From IMG/VR virus record IMGVR_UViG_3300048589_000597, positions 1 through 35,080 of that record: 35,080 nt of DNA. One strand, 5' to 3'. The notes under the pieces are model-generated. The model searched no databases. It was not told the DNA's origin and saw nothing but the letters and a program-made list of their open reading frames with translations. Source of the DNA: a virus. The position numbers and the translations under genes were made by a program. Positions 6,688 through 13,414 of this stretch are shown here, in pieces (position 1 is the stretch's first letter; every line of letters begins with the position of its first letter).

Positions 6688-8094
6688 ATGTCCAACGATC
6701 TACTGAAAGCCCGCCTTGTTTGGGACGGCGGCGACGAAGTGCGAATTCCGCCAGAGATGGGCGTGCCGCGCAGCGATCAAATGCAGGGGACGGCGGCTGA
6801 GCGGCTGAGCGAGTTGGCAGGGCGAGTATGTTACGACTCTCTGGGCAAGGGCAGGCCGAGCTTTAGCCGATCAGGAGAGTTCAATAGCGCGGAGATCGCA
6901 TCGAAACTAGACGTGATTGCCGAGTATCGGGAGCTGGGGGTGCAGTTTGTTGGCGTCGAGCACAATGGCTGCATGACGTGCCATGCGTTCGGTCGAGCAG
7001 ATTCCAATCCATCGGCATTTGTGAACATAAAGGATGGCCGCTATCACGACGCAGCAAACGGCGACAATCTGTCGCTGATCGAGTTCGCAATGAAGGCAGG
7101 CAAGTTCAGGAAATGGAGCGATGTCGCCGCCCATTTCGCACAAAAAGCCGGCGTGTCATGCAGCAGAGTTGAGGGCTACCACGACCACATCCTCGCCGTT
7201 GGCCACGGCAGCGTGTTGGAGCATTTCAATTTCACGATCGGCGTTCAGGGCTTCGATGCCGATTACGCTGCCTATCTGCTGATTAATCGTCCCGGCATTA
7301 TCTTCCACAGCCACTGGCACAATGCCGATTTCAGAATAACCGTCAATCTTCGCGCGATACTCGAATGGCAATCCTTCGCCGACGAGTTCGGTAACCTTGA
7401 CGACGAGTATCGAATTGATGCTCACAATGATCTTGGTCGTCTTCTCGCTGAGCTTGGCCATCAAGTTGCGCCACACATCATTAAGCGACCGGAGCAATCG
7501 TCGTCGACTTCGGCGATGATCATGCCGCCTGAAACTGACCACGAAAAGTGGATCTCCCTCTACCTCTCCGGCAGCCGCGGCTTCTCACACGAGCAAGTCC
7601 GACATGGCGACTTCACCGCGATCAGCCAGCGGAGTACGCGGTATGTGGATGAAGATGGTTCGCCGTGGGTCGAGCATCCACTGATCACGGCATACATCAA
7701 CGATGTGCATGCCGAAGACACAGCTATCCCGAGCTGTGCGGATGAAACGATGAAGTCGGCACAGAACACTTACCGTCTGACCGTTCACGAGCTTGAGGCG
7801 TATCTGATCGACCGCAAGGTCGACAAGACTTCCGCCCGCAAGCAAGCCCGCGGCGCGGCACGCGGCTATCTCGGCAACGCACTGCAAACCGAAATGATCT
7901 TCTCCGCGTCCGTCAGTCAGTGGCGCAGGATGGTTCAACAGCGATGCTCCCGGCACGCCGATGCAGAGATACGGGAAGTCTATGTCCAGGTGGTTCGTGA
8001 GTTGCAAAAAAGCAGGTATGCAGACTCATTTCAGGACATCCGGTTAATCGACTCACCGGACGGCATCGGACAAGTGGCAGAGTTCGTGAAATGA
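6688..8094 (+). CDS. thyX: Flavin-dependent thymidylate synthase with inserted CHC2-like domain
   Basis: ThyX methylates dUMP to dTMP using FAD and methylenetetrahydrofolate. Signature regions are present: CYDSLGKGRPS (48-58), YHDHILAVGHGSVLEH (154-169) and the ThyX motif RHGDFTAISQRSTRY (about 315-329). The protein is 468 residues against a usual 210-270. About 94 extra residues (59-152) separate two segments that are adjacent in normal ThyX. They resemble a degenerate CHC2 primase zinc finger: CMTCHAFG, DSNPSAFV, then GDNLSLIEFAMKAG, with the second Cys pair missing. The C-terminal half also has long loops. AGGAG precedes the ATG. The HNH-AP2 gene overlaps its stop. The third residue of the ThyX motif is Gly rather than the usual Arg, so activity should not be assumed. 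Confidence 0.85.
   Translation: MSNDLLKARLVWDGGDEVRIPPEMGVPRSDQMQGTAAERLSELAGRVCYDSLGKGRPSFSRSGEFNSAEIASKLDVIAEYRELGVQFVGVEHNGCMTCHAFGRADSNPSAFVNIKDGRYHDAANGDNLSLIEFAMKAGKFRKWSDVAAHFAQKAGVSCSRVEGYHDHILAVGHGSVLEHFNFTIGVQGFDADYAAYLLINRPGIIFHSHWHNADFRITVNLRAILEWQSFADEFGNLDDEYRIDAHNDLGRLLAELGHQVAPHIIKRPEQSSSTSAMIMPPETDHEKWISLYLSGSRGFSHEQVRHGDFTAISQRSTRYVDEDGSPWVEHPLITAYINDVHAEDTAIPSCADETMKSAQNTYRLTVHELEAYLIDRKVDKTSARKQARGAARGYLGNALQTEMIFSASVSQWRRMVQQRCSRHADAEIREVYVQVVRELQKSRYADSFQDIRLIDSPDGIGQVAEFVK
6862..7143 (+). other. In-frame CHC2-like insertion within thyX
   Basis: Approximate borders of the extra domain, codons 59-152 of thyX. It begins after CYDSLGKGRPS and ends before GYHDHILAVGHG. The core C95-M-T-C98-H99, then NPSAFV, then a GDNLSLIEFAM helix follows the order of DnaG-type CHC2 domains. 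There is no stop codon or frame change, so splicing at the RNA level is not required. Exact borders cannot be set without an alignment. Confidence 0.65.
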
Positions 8095-8630
8095 AAATCA
8101 TACGCTTGCCATCTGGCCATGAAGTGCTTGTTGATGATGCTGATTACGATTGGCTTGCCAGCCTTCCCTGGCGACTTGCGGTTCGCAACAAGACATCCTA
8201 CGCCCAAATGCAAGTCGGACGAAAAGGCCGCAGGGTTTACATGCACCGCATGATCATGGGTGAGCCAGACTGCCTCGTGGATCATCGCAACCGCAATGGA
8301 CTTGATAATCAGCGCCACAATCTTCGATTAGCTACACAGCCACAAAATCAGCACAATCGCGGGCCGGTTCTTGGAACGAGTTCGCGATTCAAGGGAGTGC
8401 GAAGACATTCGCAAAATAACTGCTGGGTGTCACATATCACGTTCAATAAAGTTCGCAAGCACCTAGGGACATTCGTAAGCGAAGAGGTTGCGGCACTGGC
8501 CTACGACCAAGCAGCCAGAGAGTTGGCTGGAGAATTTGCGAAACTAAACTTTCCAGACGTAATTGACTATTCAATCGTCGCAGTGTCACGAGGAAAGATA
8601 GGGCGGCGACCAAAAGCATCAACCATTTAG
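8091..8630 (+). CDS. HNH homing endonuclease with AP2 domain
   Basis: This 179-residue protein has an HNH_3-type core (MHRMIMGEPDCLVDHRNRNG, then NLRLATQPQNQHN) followed by an AP2 DNA-binding domain (SRFKGVRRH, CWVSHITFNKVRKHLGTF, AALAYDQAARELAGEFAKLN). HNH-AP2 proteins are classic freestanding homing endonucleases of phages. The ATG overlaps the thyX stop by four bases, so it is translationally coupled to thyX. It is less GC-rich than its neighbours. Its location next to a thymidylate synthase gene parallels the long association of homing elements with such genes. Confidence 0.88.
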   Translation: MKIIRLPSGHEVLVDDADYDWLASLPWRLAVRNKTSYAQMQVGRKGRRVYMHRMIMGEPDCLVDHRNRNGLDNQRHNLRLATQPQNQHNRGPVLGTSSRFKGVRRHSQNNCWVSHITFNKVRKHLGTFVSEEVAALAYDQAARELAGEFAKLNFPDVIDYSIVAVSRGKIGRRPKASTI

Positions 8631-8677
8631 CTCCGTTTCCCCTCTCCGTCCGCAGCTCGTTTCTCGTTGCCACCGCG

Positions 8678-8773
8678 ATTCGAGCTGCGGCGGGTGGGGT
8701 AGAGAGAGTGACGAAGGATCGTGACGAGCTGCGGGAGCGAATCAAGCAACTGGAATCCACCTTGAAGACATGA
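8678..8773 (+). pseudogene. Remnant of a coiled-coil paralogue
   Basis: Read in one frame, this piece ends with VTKDRDELRERIKQLEST and a stop. It matches VKKERDELRDALRERIKQPE in the 8947-9336 gene, and the DNA matches too. No start or N-terminal part remains. It is probably a truncated duplicate, perhaps left when the HNH-AP2 gene entered. Confidence 0.6.
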
Positions 8774-8898
8774 CCGTATCTCGCACCGCCTCTGGCCAGG
8801 GGGATGGGACTTTCGGGTATAGCTCGAAAGTAGCGACGGATTGATCGACTTGGCCAACGACCAAACGCGAGTCGGAAAAACTGCTGACGAGTAGTCGC

Positions 8899-8927
8899 GT
8901 GACAGCTCGGAGAGACGGGCATATTTA
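8899..8927 (+). promoter_or_regulatory. Weak promoter candidate
   Basis: GTGACA (8899-8904), a 17-base spacer and TATTTA (8922-8927) lie just upstream of the gene at 8947. The -35 differs from the recurrent phage motif, so this is tentative. Confidence 0.3.
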
Positions 8928-8946
8928 TTCCGCCAGGAGATAGCCA

Positions 8947-9336
8947 GTGGATTACGACATCGAACGAGCGAAGCAAGAGCAGGCCGAGATCCGCAAGGCG
9001 TTCCGGGAGATATTCCCGCTTGCTGCCGAGAGTGATCTGCCGTGGGCAGCCTCGCACATCAAGAACTTCCTGCGGGACCGCATCAAGCGCGAAGTTCAAG
9101 AGGGCGTGTTTCATTTTCAATCTGCCATTGTTCGCGTGCTTTGCGAAATCTCGCCACCGAAAACGCACGTCGTCGACATGGCCCGGATCGTCGTCGAGGC
9201 AGCTAGAGATGGTCGACGTTTTCAAGAGCAACTAGAGAGCGTCAAAAAAGAACGTGACGAGCTGCGTGACGCGCTGCGGGAGCGAATCAAACAACCCGAA
9301 AAGATTATTGAGGAAATCAAGAAAGACAAGCAATGA
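8947..9336 (+). CDS. Coiled-coil protein, unknown
   Basis: This 129-residue protein starts with GTG behind AGGAGA. The N-terminal 90 residues are helical and the C-terminus (about 80-129) is a highly charged coiled coil (LESVKKERDELRDALRERIK). Its stop overlaps the MazG-like start. A truncated relative lies upstream at 8678-8773. No family is recognised. Confidence 0.65.
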   Translation: MDYDIERAKQEQAEIRKAFREIFPLAAESDLPWAASHIKNFLRDRIKREVQEGVFHFQSAIVRVLCEISPPKTHVVDMARIVVEAARDGRRFQEQLESVKKERDELRDALRERIKQPEKIIEEIKKDKQ

Positions 9337-9761
9337 AAAACTATATCGAGCAGGCACTGACCACCGAGGCCCCTATCACGCCGGAGCTAGCCAATCGCCT
9401 TATTACCGATGCTCGCGCCGTACATGCGATCTTTGGACTCGCGACTGAAATCGGCGAACTGACCGACTCGTTCAAGCGCACGATCTTTTATGGCAAGCAT
9501 GCCGACCGCACGAACATCGCCGAAGAGATTGGCGATGCGTTCTGGTATCTGGCCATCCTCTGCGATCACGTCGGCGTGAGCTTCGAGCAGTGCATGGTGG
9601 CCAACATCAACAAGCTCCGCGCTCGTTATCCGAATAAGTTCACAGAGCACGATGCAGTGAATCGCGACCTGGGGAATGAGCGGGCGGTACTGGAGCGGCA
9701 TGTGCCTGACGATTTGCAAGCAACGGAACCGCGAGCGAGTTCCGTTGCGAACGGACGCTAA
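9333..9761 (+). CDS. MazG-like nucleotide pyrophosphohydrolase
   Basis: This 142-residue protein has the all-alpha NTP pyrophosphohydrolase pattern ExxE...ExxD: E39 and E42 in ATEIGELTDSF, then E65 and D68 in EEIGDAFWYLAIL. These acidic residues bind magnesium in family members, which hydrolyse (d)NTPs to monophosphates and pyrophosphate. A C-terminal KLRARYPNKFTEHDAVNRD segment is common in phage members. It is translationally coupled to the coiled-coil gene. Phage MazG proteins may adjust dNTP or alarmone pools; the substrate is unknown here. Confidence 0.83.
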   Translation: MKNYIEQALTTEAPITPELANRLITDARAVHAIFGLATEIGELTDSFKRTIFYGKHADRTNIAEEIGDAFWYLAILCDHVGVSFEQCMVANINKLRARYPNKFTEHDAVNRDLGNERAVLERHVPDDLQATEPRASSVANGR

Positions 9762-9775
9762 CAGGAACAACAGGC

Positions 9776-10672
9776 ATGAAGTCCACCGAGGCCATCAACG
9801 CATTTCGCTATGCCCTCTCCGGCAATCGCGATCAGTTAATCAGCGCAATTCGCTGCTTGGAAGCCAGCGAGCGCGCCGCACGCCGCCACTCGCTGGCCGA
9901 TCGGATTCGCAAACTGCTGGAGCAGCACGCCGGCCCCACCAGCAGCCTGGTTGCCCTGCCGAACTGCTCCGATGGAGTCTGTGCCATCAATCCCACGCGC
10001 ACGCTTGGCACACTGCTGCTGCCCGATGATGTGCGGCAGTCGCTGGAATTGCTCAAGCGCGAGCACGATCGCCGCGAAGTGCTCCTGGCCAATAATCTTC
10101 GCCCGCGAACCAAACTGCTGTTCCATGGTCCGCCGGGCAACGGCAAGACCGCCGCGGCCGAAGCACTGGCCAGCTTGCTTGGCGTGCCGCTGCTCTACGC
10201 CGAGCACAGCCAGATTGCCGATAGCCACTTCGGCACGTCGGCCAAGAATCTCGTGAAGGTGTTCAGCGACGCCGCACGCCAACCATGCGTGCTGTTCATC
10301 GACGAAATCGACGCCCTGGCCGAGTCGCGGGCCGCTGGCACCAGTGGGGCCGACAAAGAGGCTAATCGCATGGTAACGCAGCTATTGATGTCGCTCGACG
10401 CGATGCCGCCGACATGCACGTTCATCGCGGCGACCAATCGCCTTGATTGCCTCGATCCAGCGCTGTTTCGCCGCTTCGACACCAAATTGGAATTCCCGCC
10501 GCCGAGCGATAGGCAAGTCGCGATCTTCATCGACACGCTATGCAGGCGGCACCCGATACTCCGCGGCAGCTTGTCGGCACTTCGCTTTGACGAAAGCACG
10601 CCACGCCCAAGCTTCGCAGAAATCGAAACGATCCTACAGAACAAGGCCAGGGAGCTAATTGCCGCGGCATGA
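9776..10672 (+). CDS. AAA-family ATPase
   Basis: This 298-residue protein has a classical AAA module: Walker A GPPGNGKT (118-125), Walker B VLFIDEID (172-179), sensor 1 ATN (219-221) and arginine finger candidates in LFRRFD (230-235). It resembles single-ring remodelling ATPases (FtsH, SpoVK or proteasome-like). The first 110 residues are helical and probably recognise a substrate. Its stop overlaps the XRE gene start. It likely remodels a protein or nucleoprotein complex; the target is unknown. Confidence 0.88.
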   Translation: MKSTEAINAFRYALSGNRDQLISAIRCLEASERAARRHSLADRIRKLLEQHAGPTSSLVALPNCSDGVCAINPTRTLGTLLLPDDVRQSLELLKREHDRREVLLANNLRPRTKLLFHGPPGNGKTAAAEALASLLGVPLLYAEHSQIADSHFGTSAKNLVKVFSDAARQPCVLFIDEIDALAESRAAGTSGADKEANRMVTQLLMSLDAMPPTCTFIAATNRLDCLDPALFRRFDTKLEFPPPSDRQVAIFIDTLCRRHPILRGSLSALRFDESTPRPSFAEIETILQNKARELIAAA

Positions 10673-10932
10673 CCACTGAACTAATTAGTATGGTTCGCGC
10701 TCGTTTGATCGCCACTGCCGTCAAGGAGCTGGAGCGCGACGGCCCGAAGATCATTCACTGCTTCCGCAAGCAGCACTGCCTATCGCTGGCCGACCTGGAG
10801 AAGCTAACCGGCATTAACCGGCCGAATCTCTCCGCGATGGAGAATGGCAAACGCAAGGTGACATTTGCTACGCTGGCCAAGCTAGCCGAAGTGGACAAGA
10901 GGCTGTCGAGGAAACGGAGCAAGTGCGAATGA
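10669..10932 (+). CDS. XRE-type helix-turn-helix regulator
   Basis: This 87-residue protein has a Cro/C1-type helix-turn-helix at about 38-80: LSLADLEKLTGINRPNLSAM, then ENGKRKVTFATLAKLAEV. It is short, with a helical N-terminal extension, and would bind DNA as a small repressor or activator. It is coupled by ATGA to the AAA gene and to the following gene. Its operator is not identified; the inverted repeat near 5338-5381 is one candidate. Confidence 0.8.
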   Translation: MTTELISMVRARLIATAVKELERDGPKIIHCFRKQHCLSLADLEKLTGINRPNLSAMENGKRKVTFATLAKLAEVDKRLSRKRSKCE

Positions 10933-11489
10933 ACAGAAGCGTGGACGAGATCGTCAGGCAGGCTGCCGAGCGCATCAGCGAATTGCGAGGCTACCTGCCC
11001 AGCGGCGGCGAGTGGATGGTGCAAAGCCTGCTTGGTTTTCGCGGCGAGCCGAGGGTGCATGCCGTGCCGGATGTTGAGTCGGTCATCCGCGAGGCGATTG
11101 CGGAAGCGATCAATGAAATGCAGGCGAAGTTGCTGGCGGCCGAGCAAGAGCGAGACGAATGGAGGCATCGCGCTGTTGGCGAAACATGCCGAGTAATGAG
11201 CGACCCCGATTGCCGTTGCTCACTGTGCATCCGCGACCACGAAATCCAGCAACTACGGAATTTGTGCGGCTACGTAGAGCTTTATCTGGCCCATTACGAC
11301 GATTGCGTCATCAAACGAGGAAAGCCGCAAGAGTGCAGTTGCGGCATGTGGGCCTTGCATCGCCGCCTTAATGACGCCGCCGCCAAAAATTCCCTTGACG
11401 GATTTGAAGCACCGGCGCCATCATGCGACGCCGATGCACTATCAACAGTGATCACTACGATCGATGTTGCGCGGGAGGGTGCCGGCTGA
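10929..11489 (+). CDS. Unknown protein with cysteine clusters
   Basis: This 186-residue protein has a helical N-terminus (about 1-85) with coiled-coil character, then CRCSLCIRDHEIQQL and later CSCGMWALHRRL, which could bind metal. The ATG overlaps the XRE stop. A promoter-like site lies within its 3' part. No family is recognised. Confidence 0.6.
   Translation: MNRSVDEIVRQAAERISELRGYLPSGGEWMVQSLLGFRGEPRVHAVPDVESVIREAIAEAINEMQAKLLAAEQERDEWRHRAVGETCRVMSDPDCRCSLCIRDHEIQQLRNLCGYVELYLAHYDDCVIKRGKPQECSCGMWALHRRLNDAAAKNSLDGFEAPAPSCDADALSTVITTIDVAREGAG
11395..11424 (+). promoter_or_regulatory. Promoter-like site TTGACG-N18-CATCAT
   Basis: TTGACG (11395-11400) followed by GATTTGAAG and CATCAT (11419-11424) matches the recurrent motif, especially the copy at 12079. 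It is inside the preceding gene and would direct a transcript towards the terminator at 11631-11673. Confidence 0.5.
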
Positions 11490-11673
11490 CTCCGGCCAAT
11501 AGCGGCCCGATGGATCGAGGCAAGCTGGTTGCGTTGCGTACCTGCCTTGTAAGCAAAGCAAAGTCCAGCCGCAGGAGTAGCCCAGAGCCCGCTGTGGCGT
11601 TGTAACGCGGGCCTGCTTGTCCTTTCGAGGCCGTTGCGGTCGGTTCGCCTGAGTCGGCCGCAACGGTGTTTTT
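11431..11673 (+). ncRNA. Candidate small RNA between promoter and terminator
   Basis: A transcript from the promoter-like site would start near 11431 and end at the strong terminator, about 240 bases. The part after 11489 has no convincing gene and holds a hairpin (GCCCGC 11587-11592 with GCGGGC 11607-11612) besides the terminator. It may instead be only the 3' UTR of the upstream gene. Confidence 0.35.
11631..11673 (+). terminator. Rho-independent terminator
   Basis: CCGTTGCGG (11631-11639) pairs with CCGCAACGG (11658-11666), nine perfect pairs, followed by TGTTTTT ending at 11673. It separates the AAA/XRE operon from the gene at 11686. Confidence 0.82.
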
Positions 11674-11685
11674 AACGGGTGACGC

Positions 11686-11991
11686 ATGAACAGAGATGAG
11701 AAGAATTTACTCGAAGCCCGGCTCAAGAGAGCCACGGAGATTGAAAGCCGCATCGAGTTCCTGAATGATGCGTTGGTAAGACTAGGTGGCAGTGTAAGTG
11801 TAGTTGCCTTCGATCTAGTGAAGGGCGAAGTGTGGTATGGCAATGACTCGAATGATCTGCAGAAATCGGATCTTGCGAAAGTGTGCTGGGCCAACCGCGA
11901 GCCCAGCCTTGTGCCGGAAGCACTGCGGCTATTCATCGAAATGTTGGAGTGTCGAATTGCCGCAGCACAGAAGGAATACGAGGAGCTTTAA
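11686..11991 (+). CDS. Unknown small protein
   Basis: This 101-residue protein starts with a charged helical stretch (EKNLLEARLKRATEIESRIEF), then a short beta-like region (VSVVAFDLVKGEVWYG), then a helical C-terminus ending KEYEEL. It follows a terminator directly. No family is recognised. Confidence 0.55.
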   Translation: MNRDEKNLLEARLKRATEIESRIEFLNDALVRLGGSVSVVAFDLVKGEVWYGNDSNDLQKSDLAKVCWANREPSLVPEALRLFIEMLECRIAAAQKEYEEL

Positions 11992-12078
11992 AGAATCCTG
12001 AATCGCGGCCGGCGGCTTCTTTTCGCCTGGATACTTCGGTGAAGATGATCCAGTTCAGCCGGAGCCAGAAAAATCTGC

Positions 12079-12108
12079 TTGACGGTTTTGAAGCCCTGCC
12101 GCTAAATC
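12079..12108 (+). promoter_or_regulatory. Promoter-like site TTGACG-N18-TAAATC
   Basis: TTGACG (12079-12084), GTTTTGAAG and TAAATC (12103-12108) with an 18-base spacer form one of the best copies of the recurrent motif. The expected start of transcription coincides with the ATG at 12115, implying a leaderless message. Confidence 0.55.
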
Positions 12109-12114
12109 TTGCCC

Positions 12115-12420
12115 ATGCCACAAAGGAAGCCGCACAACCCGAACGTCACGCCGGCTGGCACGCTGACCGTGCTCCGCAAGATCGCCTACATGTCAGCCGT
12201 GTCCGATGGCCTGCCGGTCCCGGTCAAGCACCCGGAGCTTGGCAGGCCAGCGCTGGGCGAAGTCACCCGCTGGCTGCTGCGTCAGCGTTACGTCGAGTGC
12301 AAGCGGAAGGGTGATACCCTGCTGTTTAAGCTAACTCCCAGTGGCATTCAGGCCCTGCAATCCGCAGAACTAAGAGTCGACCGATACACCGAGCGGCAGC
12401 GTAAGTTGCGTGGGTGGTAG
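12115..12420 (+). CDS. Small winged-helix-like protein
   Basis: This 101-residue basic protein has a pattern like a winged helix: LTVLRKIAYMSAV, then LGEVTRWLLRQRYVECKRKG followed by a wing-like LLFKLTPSGIQAL. Such folds bind DNA or act as small regulators. No Shine-Dalgarno is visible before the ATG. It is followed three bases later by the alpha-CTD-like gene. A regulator role is inferred from fold-like features only. Confidence 0.6.
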   Translation: MPQRKPHNPNVTPAGTLTVLRKIAYMSAVSDGLPVPVKHPELGRPALGEVTRWLLRQRYVECKRKGDTLLFKLTPSGIQALQSAELRVDRYTERQRKLRGW

Positions 12421-12423
12421 CCA

Positions 12424-12852
12424 ATGATCAAGCAAATCGAAGGCCGCCGTCGCTTCGTCAAGGGGAATGAGTCTCAGGTTATTCTCGGCGTGGATGGCAT
12501 CACTGGATCGACGCCACTGACGCGAGCCCGCTGCATTCAGATGCAGATCGACTTTCACAATGAGCGGATCATGGAATTAGAGAAAGAATTGAAGTCGGTG
12601 GGCCAGGCGTGCTCCGAAGAAATGACTCGCGAGCTGTGGCTGGAAACCAGCCTGGCCGAAATCTTCGGCGACATCGAGCTGCGGTTCGTGAACCGCATGG
12701 AAGAGGCCGGAGTGCTATACCTAAAGGATCTTCTTAAGCTCACTCGCGGGCAACTCATGTCGCTGTCGAACGTGGGCGAGAAGACGATAGCCAACGTGTT
12801 CAAGCGACTCGAAGAGATTGGGTTCTCAGCGAAGTCCAGCAAGCCGAGATAA
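12424..12852 (+). CDS. RNA polymerase alpha-CTD-like protein
   Basis: Residues about 76-136 of this 142-residue protein resemble the C-terminal domain of the RNA polymerase alpha subunit. By eye, R87 and N90 (LRFVNRM) align with E. coli R265 and N268, and G118, K120 and T121 (NVGEKT) with G296, K298 and S299, residues of the DNA-binding 265 determinant. The polymerase-assembling N-terminal domain is absent; instead there is a helical N-terminus. It could bind UP-element-like DNA or compete with host alpha. Any helix-hairpin-helix protein is an alternative, but the match extends over the whole domain. Confidence 0.72.
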   Translation: MIKQIEGRRRFVKGNESQVILGVDGITGSTPLTRARCIQMQIDFHNERIMELEKELKSVGQACSEEMTRELWLETSLAEIFGDIELRFVNRMEEAGVLYLKDLLKLTRGQLMSLSNVGEKTIANVFKRLEEIGFSAKSSKPR

Positions 12853-12853
12853 C

Positions 12854-13414
12854 ATGTCCACCTGGCTCACACAGTTACTCGGATCGATCGGCAAGCCATT
12901 TCAATGGTGGGTTGTTATCGCCGCATGGGAGGCTGGACTGCTCGTTCGTCTCGGCAAAACCACGAAGCTACTATCGCCCGGAATCCACTTCCGCATCCCG
13001 TTTCTCGACCGCGTTTATTCACAGAGCGTTCGACTGCGAATAATGACGACGACCAACCAGACGATGGCCACGTCGGACGGCAAGGTCGTTACCGTATCGT
13101 TTGCGGTCCAGTTTGCGATCAGCGATCTCGTAAAGCTCTACCACGAAGTGGCGAACCCTGAGCATACGCTGTTGAATTTTGTGCTGGCGAAGTCGGCCAA
13201 GTATATCTCAGCTCATGCGTCGACCGACTTGAGGCCGGGCGACATCGAGGAGTCCATCAACAAGGAAATTAGCGAGCTAAACGCATGGGGGCTGAATCAA
13301 CTCCAGGCGTTTGTCACCGGATTTGCTTTCGTGAGGACGTACCGACTGCTCTCTAACGACTACATGAATCTGTCGGGCCTCGATCTTGAACGCGAGAACA
13401 CTGGCCTGAAATGA
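12854..13414 (+). CDS. SPFH/band 7 (prohibitin-stomatin) protein
   Basis: This 186-residue protein has the SPFH pattern: WEAGLLVRLGKTTKLLSPGI, then RIPFLDRVYSQSVRLR, TSDGKVVTVSFAVQF and a downstream helical region. Family proteins form membrane-associated oligomeric cages and affect proteases or lipid domains; most have an N-terminal membrane anchor, here perhaps only WWVVIAAW. The long C-terminal coiled coil of full-length relatives is missing. Its last codons overlap the large terminase start by ATGA. Phage copies are uncommon and the function is unknown. Confidence 0.82.
   Translation: MSTWLTQLLGSIGKPFQWWVVIAAWEAGLLVRLGKTTKLLSPGIHFRIPFLDRVYSQSVRLRIMTTTNQTMATSDGKVVTVSFAVQFAISDLVKLYHEVANPEHTLLNFVLAKSAKYISAHASTDLRPGDIEESINKEISELNAWGLNQLQAFVTGFAFVRTYRLLSNDYMNLSGLDLERENTGLK

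Larger units (their letters stand above)
8631..8946 (+). other. Gap with gene remnant and promoter candidate
   Basis: This 316-base stretch has no convincing complete gene. It holds a remnant similar to the C-terminus of the following gene (8678-8773) and a weak promoter candidate near 8899-8927. The rest shows nothing I can name. Confidence 0.6.

Noticed and set aside
11500-11600. tRNA-like piece with CCTTGTAAGCA resembling a threonine anticodon arm
   Set aside because: Only three anticodon-stem pairs form, and no T-loop (TTCGA-type) or acceptor pairing is found nearby.
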